Part shown: in pieces, positions 56,360-64,000 of the stretch | Numbering within the stretch: the stretch's first letter is position 1 | Layout: the number at the start of each line of letters is the position of its first letter | Source of the DNA: Prorocentrum cordatum | Lineage: Eukaryota > Sar > Dinophyceae > Prorocentrales > Prorocentraceae | NCBI GenBank assembly: GCA_963575745.1 | Contig: CAUYUJ010000703.1 | Location: 108,501 to 172,500, forward strand | Direction: 5' to 3' | Length of the DNA stretch: 64,000 nt | The notes under the pieces: generated by a model | Told to the model about the DNA's origin: nothing | Seen by the model: the letters and a program-made list of their open reading frames with translations, nothing else | The model's database searches: none | Made by a program: the position numbers and the translations under genes

Positions 56360-58312
56360 TCACATCCGGGAGGAGGCCATCTGCGGGCATGGGGCCGTTT
56401 GGGCGACATGCCTTTTGTGCTGGCCAGCGAGCCAGCGGCCCTTGATTGCACTTGCGTTTGGGCATCCTCCAGGGTCGCAGCTGATCGCCGCTAGAGTGCT
56501 TTGAAAAGCTGGGGGGCCGCGGCCCGCTGCTGGGTGGGCCTCGGTGGGCGGGGCGGTCGATCGATCAGCGACCAGGAGCGAGGGGGGGGGGGGGGGCGGA
56601 GGGTTTTCCAGGCGGAAGGCGGCGGCACACGCCATCGGGTCGCAAAGGTCGATGTCTAGACCTTGCGCGGTTGGGAAGTGGGCTGGGAGGGCGATGCGGG
56701 CTTCTGCCCAATGTATGTGAGCGTGGACTGCGAGGTCGCCTGAGTTGAGCAAAGCATCCGCCCAGAACACCCCGAGGGTGGCGAGGCGATCTGCAGCCGT
56801 ATTCAGGCGGCGCCTCACGGCCTGCCAAGAAAACACCCAGCCAATGTTATTCGCCTGAGCGAGGGCGTCCTCCATTTGCTGAGCCAGGCGTAGCCTCCTG
56901 TGCCTGGCAGTGCCAGCACCATATCGGACGGCCGCTAAGTTGCCCACCACAATCCTGGCGGCCCGGAGGGGGCCGCGGAGGTGGGGGAGGAGTGCAAGTC
57001 CAGCGCGGCAGCCGGCTACCTCGGCCATCTGTGCGCTGCTGCATCCGGAGGGCGCTACTATGGCAACCGCCACTATTCTGGGGGTACCTGTCGCTGGGTC
57101 GTGGTGCCACAAAATCGCGCCTGCGCCTGAGACCCTGGCGCGGCCGTCGATTCTTCGGGCGCCGCCATCGAAGGCGACTCGGCATGGCCATTGGGTGCTC
57201 TCTGTGTCTGGGAAGGGGGAGCTTCGGACGGTTGCTTCGTCCCCCGGTTCATGGTCGGTGTTCGCCGTCAGCGTTGTGGTGTGTGCGCGACAGTCTTGGC
57301 AGTATGCTGACGTCCAATTAGCCGCGGGTTTGTTGTTAGTTCTGCGGCAGGGGGGCCAGCCTCGACCGGGCAGCATCCACCCCGCGCGCAACTGGGTGGC
57401 CTGGATAACTGCAAGCTTGTCTCCTGCGCGGCAGTGGCTGGTGACGACCGGGAGCCTGCGCGCCTCTCCTCCTGCGCGTCGCGCGTGGCGGGTCATGCGT
57501 GGCCTGGCGGCTCCGCATATGGTCCTGCCGCGAGTGGCGCGCGGGTGGCACGTGGGGCAGGTATATTGCATTGTTGCCCAATCGGCGGTCTCGTCCGGGT
57601 TGTCGTGCCTCGGTGGCTCGTCGCCGTCGTGGACGTCATCGTCGCTGTCGCCTTGCTGATCGGTGTCTGCGGCGACGATGCCCTGAAGAATGAGTCTGGC
57701 CGCGTCACTGGCCTCGAGGGGGGCGGCGGCAAGGTTGACGCAGTATCTGGAGGAGATCTGGTGAAGCACCTTCGCAAGGAGGGGTTGGTGGTCACCGTTG
57801 CAAATGATGGCCAGGGCAAGGGACTCGGGATGGCCCGGGCCCCGCGCGGTGTACGCCAGGGCGGCGGCCGGGCACCAGTGCCACGCGTGCTCCATCGACG
57901 CCTCCCCAAGCCCGCAGAGGGGACACTGGTGGGGATACTTTTTGATTCGCGGCCCGCAAGGAGAAGTCCAGAGGGCGGCATGACCGAGGCTGGGGCACAG
58001 CGACAGACAATTGGCGCGGGACCGCGCAAAGTGCACCTGCAAACAAATTAGGAAGAGAGGCGGCCACAATTGGGCAACCATCGAGCACGGGCCAACCCGC
58101 AGGTGGGGCCGAACCGAAGCCCTGCCGAAGGCACGCAGACCCAGGCAAAAGCCGCTGAGCGGGTGCCAGCAGAAGGGGGCGGCCACAACTGGGCAGGTGG
58201 AAACCAGGCCGGACCCGCAGGTGGAGCACCGACCAGCAACCGGAAAGGGGGGGAGCCGGGAGGCGCGAGCGAAGAAAAGAGCGCAACCGGGGAGGAAGCG
58301 TGGCGGATCCAC
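56360..58312 (-). CDS. LINE-like C-terminal frame with zinc-knuckle and degenerate RNase H
   Basis: The open frame has 650 codons with no clear start; the codon at 58312 is GTG preceded by TGA, so it is probably 5'-truncated. CPLCG at residues 130-133 with EHAWHWCP at 141-148 resembles the Cys/His motif found after reverse transcriptases of non-LTR elements. An RNase H domain follows: AFDGGAR (Asp near 382), MAEVAG (Glu near 431), VVGNLAAV (Asn 458 where the third acidic residue is expected) and WQAVRRRLNTAADRLA (Asp near 508, with the usual His replaced). Two altered catalytic positions suggest an inactive enzyme. The C-terminal 60 residues are Pro-rich and cross the 26-base motif at 56466. 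No reverse transcriptase was found upstream. Confidence 0.65.
   Translation of the reverse strand: MDPPRFLPGCALFFARASRLPPFPVAGRCSTCGSGLVSTCPVVAAPFCWHPLSGFCLGLRAFGRASVRPHLRVGPCSMVAQLWPPLFLICLQVHFARSRANCLSLCPSLGHAALWTSPCGPRIKKYPHQCPLCGLGEASMEHAWHWCPAAALAYTARGPGHPESLALAIICNGDHQPLLAKVLHQISSRYCVNLAAAPLEASDAARLILQGIVAADTDQQGDSDDDVHDGDEPPRHDNPDETADWATMQYTCPTCHPRATRGRTICGAARPRMTRHARRAGGEARRLPVVTSHCRAGDKLAVIQATQLRAGWMLPGRGWPPCRRTNNKPAANWTSAYCQDCRAHTTTLTANTDHEPGDEATVRSSPFPDTESTQWPCRVAFDGGARRIDGRARVSGAGAILWHHDPATGTPRIVAVAIVAPSGCSSAQMAEVAGCRAGLALLPHLRGPLRAARIVVGNLAAVRYGAGTARHRRLRLAQQMEDALAQANNIGWVFSWQAVRRRLNTAADRLATLGVFWADALLNSGDLAVHAHIHWAEARIALPAHFPTAQGLDIDLCDPMACAAAFRLENPPPPPPPSLLVADRSTAPPTEAHPAAGRGPPAFQSTLAAISCDPGGCPNASAIKGRWLAGQHKRHVAQTAPCPQMASSRM
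56463..56495 (-). repeat. 26-base motif copy between RNase H and helicase
   Basis: Same sequence as the copies at 48.0-48.5 kb. On the minus strand it ends GGAGGATG, so an ATG follows immediately. That ATG opens a different frame from the helicase. Confidence 0.75.
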
Positions 58313-59225
58313 TCACGTGGCACCCAGTGCGTGTACGTCACCGCGAACGCCGACCACTCACCAAGCCACCGATGGGGGTCAGGCCAGTAGGCACACGTCA
58401 CGAGCTGACAGGTGATGCACAAGGTAGGGCCTTCAGCCAGCGCCTCTGCATCACGGCCCGCACTCGCGCGAGCAAAGCCGGGGTGGGGTAATTTCAGCCG
58501 ACCGCAGGCGAGAACGCCCACGGGGAGCCGCGGGAACCATAGCGGTATAGCGCCTCTGGTCCCAGGAGGTGGCACAAACTGTGGCCAGAGCCATCCTTAG
58601 CTAGCTGAGACGGAAAGGCGGTGCCTTCAGCCGGTCGGCGCTGTCCGTCGCGGGCCGGCAATGCGGCCAAAACCGTGGGCGAGCATGCACCGGCCGACCG
58701 CGCGGGCTACACGCCCATAAGTATGGGGGTCAAAAGTGGTGGTCGCTCCGGACGGCGACGAAATGGAAGCCACTGCGCATTGCTGGACTTCAAAGGATGG
58801 GGCACTTGGAGGGGCCGCGGCCGGCGTCCTCTGCGTCCCGGCCCGCGCGCGGCACGGGCAAAGTGACTGGGTGAAGCGTGGCGAGGAGCGGTGGGGAAAC
58901 GCCTTCAGCGAGTCGACCCGGCACTCCATGGGCCGACAAAGCGGCCAAAACCGTCGGTGGGACTATTTCAGCCGACCGCGCGGGCTGTGGGCCCACGAGG
59001 CGCGCGGGTGTCTATCGCGGTGGTGGGGGGGTGCGCCCCTACCCCAGGAGGTAGCGCCAGACTGAAACCGCGGCCCGCCGCTGCGGTGAAACAAACCCTG
59101 CCACTGGCTGTGCCGACAGGTGTGGCCGCTCAGTGGGAACCCATCGGCCATGGGGTCAGCCGCGACTGGCCTTGTCGGTGTGCGGTGGGACCTGCGATGC
59201 CGCGCCTCTCGGGCTCTGTGCTGTG
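58313..59225. repeat. diverged spacer repeat between copy A and RNase H frame
   Basis: GCCTTCAGC followed by GGCC-rich sequence, then (A/G)GCGGCCAAAACCGT and TCAGCCGACCGC, occurs near 58430-58510 (decayed), 58622-58710 and 58902-58985, with a possible fourth near 59100-59180. It includes TCCATGGG and CGCGCGGGCT words. No coding frame is recognisable apart from a weak minus-strand stretch near 58330-58430. Confidence 0.5.
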
Positions 59226-59227
59226 GC

Positions 59228-59426
59228 GACGAGGAAAAGGGGGTTAGCAGCCGATAGCCGCTGAACTTGCGTGTAGAGGCGGTGGCGACGAGGAAGGGGG
59301 GAAGCAGCCGATCGCCGCTGGCCGTGTGAGTGGATGCAGCGACAAGGCAAGGGGAAATGCAGCCGATAGCCGCAGGACTTGTAAGCGACAGAAGAAGAAG
59401 GGGAGAGCGGCCGATAGCCGCAGAAC
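59228..59426 (-). repeat. four tandem copies of the 20-base motif at the 3' end of copy A
   Basis: GCAGCCGATAGCCGCTGAAC and variants lie at 59246-59266, 59302-59322, 59357-59378 and 59406-59426, spaced 49-56 bases. They are separated by GGCGACGAGGAA(A/G)GGGG and similar purine-rich linkers. The core matches the motif downstream of copy B. Confidence 0.75.
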
Positions 59427-59691
59427 GATAGTCCGAAGTGGGAACGCTCCAGGGGGTGGACAAGCCACGCCTCCGGGGAGCCCCCGCGGTATACGGGCGC
59501 GGCTAGCCTTCCATGCAGGGGGGCACCCGCTGTCCAAGGGAGCCCTAGGCCGCGCGCCTTGGGGGCTCTGGGCTGCGTCGGCCCTGCGATGGGCAGGGGG
59601 CCCCTGTCAGGCCAGTTGCCGGGCTACCAGCGTGCGAGTTCCCTTCCTCACTGTCGCTCGTCGGCGCATTGCTCGTCACTTTTCGGGGCGG
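59427..59691. other. 3' flank of copy A
   Basis: No recognisable frame beyond the end of the copy A homology. Confidence 0.35.
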
Positions 59692-62600
59692 TCATCTTTT
59701 CCCTGCTCCCCCACTCAGCGCTTCTCCATGAACTCCCCTGGCGGCCCCGCCCTTCCTTGGGCGCCGCGGGGCTCCAGAGCTGGATGCCCCCGACCAGGCG
59801 GTCTCCCTGTAGTCGGCGTACGCTGGCGGGGCAGCTTTGTCAGCTCTGGGCTTGCCCCACGGGCGTTGCTGCTCAGCCCCGATGCGTGTGCTAGAGGACG
59901 GGGCCTGCTCGCAGTAGCTTGTCCTGTCGGGCGGGGCCGGAGGGGTGGGTGCTGTCCTGCTGCTGGCGGCCCAAGGGTATGGGCGGCCTTCGCTATCTTG
60001 CCCCTTGGGTGTGCTGGTCTTTGCGCTGCTCTGTAGTAGGCTACGATACTTCTCAGTGACCTTATGCCATTCCACTCGGAGCTGGTGGTCCCTTAACCAT
60101 CTTGTAGGCGTCGTAGCCCGCTGCTTCCCACGCCTGCAGAAATTCTTCGCAAACATGAAGTGTGTTCCTCTTGGGGTCCGAATGGATGCGGACCCGAGGC
60201 AGACCTTGCAGGCTGCCTGCCCTTCGGGCCCAAGCCGTCCACGCCCCGTCGAATGCGCCTCCGAGCGTCTGCTGCAGTCTGATGACCTTCTCTTGGGCTG
60301 GCTCGTCTCTCTGGACGTCGGCCTCGTCGATGGACCTCATGTGCATGGGAAGCCCTCCCAAGGGGTCGTTTTGATGCGGGGGTGGGAGTGGATCTGCCTG
60401 TGGGCGATGCCGTCTATCAGGGCTGCTGTCCTGCCCGGGGCAGGGCGCCGGACGGGTCTCGCGCGCAGACGCGGCGAGCTCAGGGATAGACTCCTGACGG
60501 CAGTCTGGCTTGCTCCCTGTCCCTCTTAGGCCCCTGTTGCGCGGACTTTTTCCATGTCCGCCCGGGGGCGGGCCGTCGCGCGCGGCGCCCAGGTGGCCGT
60601 TTCCTCCTTCGAAGGGGTGTCTGTCCACAGCACTGTCGCCGTGGGCGTCGATTTCCTCGGCCTGCTGCGGGGGACTGCCGACCATGGAGACGGTCCTGTC
60701 TGGTGGATTGTCCTCATCCCAGTCTACCTCGAATGGGTTGTCGCCATTGCCGTGGGCGTCCCTGTCCGGGGATGGCCCCTCCTGAATCTCCTTGCCCGCC
60801 TTCGCGGCTCCCGGGGGCTGCTGGCGGAGGCCGTCGCCGGGGGCGCGGCCGTCCGAGGCTGGTGGGCGCTTGCGCCAGACGGCGGCGGGGGAGTGGTCTC
60901 CCGTGCCGCTGCTGCCCCCAGCGTTGCGTTCGCCGGCGAGGAACTCCAGCGTTCCCCCTGCGAGGTCGTCCTTCCTCTGGGATAAGAAGCGGTGCAGCGT
61001 GTCCAACGGCTGCCGCCAGGGGTCTTGTCCTCTTTGGCTACTGAGCGCGTCGGAGAAGGAGCGCCATGCCTTCTGGAACTTCTCATTCCTCCCAGCCAGC
61101 TGCGCGATGGCATTGGCTGTGGCAGCTCTCTGCCCGCCCCGCGGGATGAGTGGGGGATGTCCATTCTTTGGGATCTGGTCCCCGTAGATGGAGTCCAGGA
61201 AGCGCAACAATTAGTTGCGTGACCATTCCAATTCATCGCTGTCTTCACCCACTTTGTTTCCGCTCCTTCCCCCCCCGAAGGTCGACCATCGGATGTAGAC
61301 CTCGCGGTTCCATTCCAACAGAAACTTCGCAAGTTTGCGGACTGGGCTGCACGACTGCCCCCCCTCCAGGCGGAGGGTCGTGCACGTGGGTAGCTGGGGT
61401 GCGTTGGGTGGTGGGGGCGCAGGCAGGGCGCACCAGAATGTAGCATCATTGGGGATCCTCACTGACCGCGATCCGTGCCCGGGGGGGGTGCCCGCGGTGG
61501 AGCCCTCGTTTGTAGCTGGGCTGACAGGGTAGATGCCCCAGTCCTCAGTGCCTTCACTAGTCGCCGCCATGACGGGGCTAGGGGGATATATCTCGTTCGA
61601 GCATGAGTCCAGCACTTTGTTGAGTGTGCTGGGTGCGATGTCCCAGATGTGCGCCGGGCATCTCCTGCAGGGCCAGCTGGCGTTCCACTGTCTTTTGATC
61701 CACAACGATGGCATTGCTTCCCACTCTGGGAGGCCTGTGCGGTCACTGCACTCGGCGCCTTCTCCAGGGCGCCAAATGAAGCACCCCAGGGCGGGTGCGC
61801 CTGCAGGCCATTCGAGACATGGGGAGTCTTGGGGGCAAAAGTCGCACTTGGCCGAATAGCATTTGCTACGGTGCGCCTCTGCACCGAACCTGCCGTCCGA
61901 TAGCCTTTGCGGTGGAAGCGTAGTGCCTACGCCGGTGGGGCGGTAGTGGCGCGGCGTACGAAGTAGGAGCCCCTTGAGGGAGACCGTGGCTGCTGTGTCC
62001 TTTGGCTCCTGCAGCCCAAGGGGTAGCCTGTCCAGGGGTGGGAGGGTCTTCGCCCTCTTCTGCTCCCGGTTGTCCTGTAGCCTGCGCTTATGCTCCTGCA
62101 GTAGCCGCTGCATGGACTTCTTGCTGATGCGCTCCGAGGGGTCGGGCTCGGGGAGGGGGGCGCCTTTCTTCTCCAATGGGGCGACCCAACAGCGTTCGCA
62201 GAGCCATGTGCAGTTTTCGAGTAGCTCCCGGGTGTGATCGTCTTCCCAGGTGCCTGCAGAACTGTAGAGTCCCACGCTGTGGCACCCGTCGCAGTTGTAA
62301 GTGGCCTCCTTCTGTAGCCTGCTGAAACGCCCATCGTGCACGACGGGGGGAACCAGCGTTGTACCTGGGGCGGGTGAGGTGGGGATGTCTTCGTCGAGGC
62401 GGTGGTTGGAGATGGCCTGTCCTCCGCCTATGTACTGCAAGTCCTCCATGGTCCGCGGGCGTCCCAGCCCAATCTCTGACCCTGCCAGGAGAGTTTGAAG
62501 CAGGCAGATGGAGCACTCTCGTCGTGCAACTGGTTCACGTCAGCTGGCTGCACAACGTCTTCCAGTACGCGTAGGGGGGCTTCCGAAGTGAATTCGTGCG

Positions 62601-62775
62601 TCTCCATCCCCGCCCACGTCTTCGGACAGCCGTGCTTGCCAGCAATCTCGTGGTGGTGGGCGTAAGTGGCCGGGGTACTCGTATGACGTATGACCTTGTC
62701 AAGCTTGGTGCGGGGAGTTCCGAGGTCCGCCAACTGGTAACCCCACGTCCCCAAACATCCTGCGTATTGTTTTTT
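59692..62775 (-). pseudogene. copy A of the unrecognised Cys-rich multi-domain protein, 5'-truncated and broken
   Basis: Minus-strand order matches copy B: WGYQLADL, HHHEIAGKHGCPKTWAGM, CSICLLQ (after a frame change near 62520), LQYIGGGQAISNHRLDED, CDGC and LCERCW, TLPPLDRLPLG, VGTTLPPQRLSDGRFGAE, CDFCPQDSPCLEW, QWNASWPCRRCP, LAKFLLEWNREVY. A single in-frame TAA at 61211-61213 follows, then FLDSIYGDQIPKNGHPP, an acidic linker, VIRLQQTLGGAFDGAWTAWA, EAAGYDAYKM and (after a frame change near 60080) LRVEWHKVTEKYRSLLQ. CxxC pairs and Trp residues suggest zinc-binding folds. The 5' part is lost at the R3 insertion at about 62800. Confidence 0.65.
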
Positions 62776-62800
62776 CAATACGCCCGAAACGCATTGAAAC

Positions 62801-63080
62801 ATGATGGACCCACGAACCCGGAAAGGGATATAGACATGCGCAGCATGGTCACGTTTTCACGATACCCAACTGGGCGACACCTCACAAAACATCCCACGAG
62901 ACACCCCGCGAAACATCCCACGAGACACCTCGCGAAACATTCCACGAGACACCTCGCGAAACGTTCCACGAGACACCCCGCGAAACATTCCACGAGACAC
63001 CCCACGAAACATTCCACGAGACACCCCACGAAACATTCCACGAGACACCCCACGAAACATTCCACGGGGGTGCGACTGGG
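62801..63080. repeat. R3 head and array, truncating copy A
   Basis: Head GATGGACCCACGAACCCGGA, then tandem CACGAAACATTCCACGAGAC with eight or more units. The junction with copy A is near 62795-62800. Confidence 0.85.
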
Positions 63081-63250
63081 TGTGGTCGTGCTGGGGTGTG
63101 GTCTTGCTGGGGTGTGGTCGTGCTGGGGGGGTGGTCGTGCTGGGGGGTGGTCGTGCTGGGGCGTGGTCGTGCTGGGGCGTGGTCGTGCTGGGGCGTGGTC
63201 GTGCTGGGGTGTGGTCGTGCTGTGGTGAGGTCGTGCTGGGGTGGTCCGCA
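63081..63250. repeat. GTGGTCGTGCTGGGGT minisatellite
   Basis: Short array of the 16-base unit, closing with GGTCCGCACCCTGTGATCTA. Confidence 0.9.
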
Positions 63251-63275
63251 CCCTGTGATCTAGCACCGCGAGCAA

Positions 63276-63397
63276 CGACAGGCAACCACTCAACCAGGAC
63301 AACCACGAGGAGACGCGTAACGCACGCAACGGTACGGGCGCCACTCATCAAACACACAGGGAGTCCGTGGCTGCATCGGTTGAGTGGTTGCCTGTCG
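63276..63397. repeat. 20-base perfect inverted repeat
   Basis: CGACAGGCAACCACTCAACC at 63276-63295 is matched by its exact complement GGTTGAGTGGTTGCCTGTCG at 63378-63397, with 82 bases between. The same word is the R3/minisatellite junction elsewhere, there in one orientation only. Confidence 0.9.
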
Positions 63398-63423
63398 CCG
63401 CCCCCTGGGCGGATCCCCCTCGT

Positions 63424-63424
63424 A

Positions 63425-63472
<48 letters not shown>
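63424..63472. repeat. CGT trinucleotide tract
   Basis: Uninterrupted TCGTCG run leading into the next minisatellite. Confidence 0.9.
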
Positions 63473-63474
<2 letters not shown>

Positions 63475-63817
63475 GGTCGTGCTGGGAGGTGGTCGTGCTG
63501 GGGAGTGGTCGTGCTGGGGCGTGGTCGCGCTGGGGCGTGATCGTGCTCTGGTGAGGTCGTGCTGTGGTGAGGTCGTGCTGGGGTGTGGTCGTGCTGGGGT
63601 GTGGTCTTGCTGGGGTGGGGCCGTGCTGGGGTGGGGTCGTGCTGGGGTGTGGTCGTGCTGGGGTGTGGTCGTGCTGGGGTGGGGTCGTGCTGGGGTGGGG
63701 TAGTGTTGGGGTGTGGTCGTGCTTGTCGTGCTGGGGTGTGGTCGTGCTGGGGTGTGGTCGTGCTGGGGTGGGGTCGTGCTGGGGTGTGGTCGTGCTGGGG
63801 TGTGGTCGTGCTGGGTC
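63473..63817. repeat. GTGGTCGTGCTGGGGT minisatellite
   Basis: Same 16-base unit with variants (TGAGGTCGTGCTGTGG, GGGTAGTGTTGGGG). Ends at GGGTCTTAGCACCCC. Confidence 0.9.
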
Positions 63818-64000
63818 TTAGCACCCCTGTGACACCGAGCGCCTCGGGGGAGGGGAAGGCGGGGCGCCCCTATAAACCCCGAAGACCGGCTGTGCAGAGC
63901 GCCAGCTGCGGGGCGCCGGCGCCCGCGGGCGACTCGAGGGCCGCGCCCAGAGGGAGAGGGTTGGGGAGGGGAAGCGAAGGACTCGAGGATTCCCCGGGTC
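63818..64000. other. GC-rich end of window
   Basis: Contains CCCCTATAAACCCC at about 63868-63881 and GGCGCCGGCGCCCGCGGGC. A TATA-like word is present but nothing else supports a promoter. Confidence 0.3.

Noticed and set aside
63868-63881. TATA box promoter
   Set aside because: A single TATAAA word in GC-rich sequence at the window edge, with no gene visible downstream. Dinoflagellate promoters generally lack canonical TATA boxes.
1-64000. Dinoflagellate spliced-leader relicts and TTTAGGG telomere repeats
   Set aside because: Looked for both on both strands by eye and found no convincing match.

Overview
The window reads as a nuclear contig from a dinoflagellate. This is inference from content, not from a marker gene. 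The supporting signs are high GC, few genes, very large amounts of low-complexity and minisatellite DNA, and a copia-type retroelement. That retroelement carries a cytosine-methyltransferase-like segment ahead of its integrase, an arrangement I associate with Symbiodinium-type dinoflagellates. I saw no spliced-leader relict, tRNA, rRNA, bacterial-style operon, ribosome binding site or CRISPR array. Most long open frames here are by-products of repeats whose period is not a multiple of three, or of stop-poor GC-rich DNA.

Layout. 1-9.7 kb is non-coding with simple repeats: CT, ATC, GAG, a GATCTCAC-like minisatellite, a GCATTGC minisatellite, and a degenerate dispersed family built on AAGATGGC. 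9.7-14.1 kb holds one decayed, minus-strand copia-type retroelement in the order methyltransferase-like, integrase, reverse transcriptase, RNase H. 14.1-45.5 kb is a modular repeat domain assembled from about seven families (called R1 to R7 here). They are joined in recurring orders, including a higher-order unit of about 1-1.6 kb that recurs at least four times between 33.5 and 41.3 kb. Inside this domain, 25.9-27.4 kb carries the one intact, conventional-looking gene: a minus-strand type II membrane protein resembling a Golgi glycosyltransferase.

45.5-48 kb is again low complexity (CTC and A-rich tracts, AAGATGGC family). 48.0-62.8 kb is the most interesting part. All of its coding material is on the minus strand. 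In transcription order it contains: a broken copy (copy A) of an unrecognised cysteine-rich protein; a small tandem array of a 20-base motif; a LINE-like zinc-knuckle plus RNase H frame; a UPF1-like superfamily 1 helicase; and a second broken copy (copy B) of the same unrecognised protein, followed by more copies of the 20-base motif. The RNase H frame, the helicase and the start of the copy B region lie in one reading frame over about 6 kb, interrupted only by TGA codons. 62.8-63.8 kb is a further R3 plus minisatellite block that cuts off the 5' part of copy A.

The likely working picture is one decayed copia element, one host gene, and a multi-component element or gene array (RNase H, helicase, Cys-rich protein) sitting beside a young, actively rearranging satellite domain. 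Whether the 48-63 kb assembly is a mobile element or a host tandem gene array cannot be settled from this window alone.
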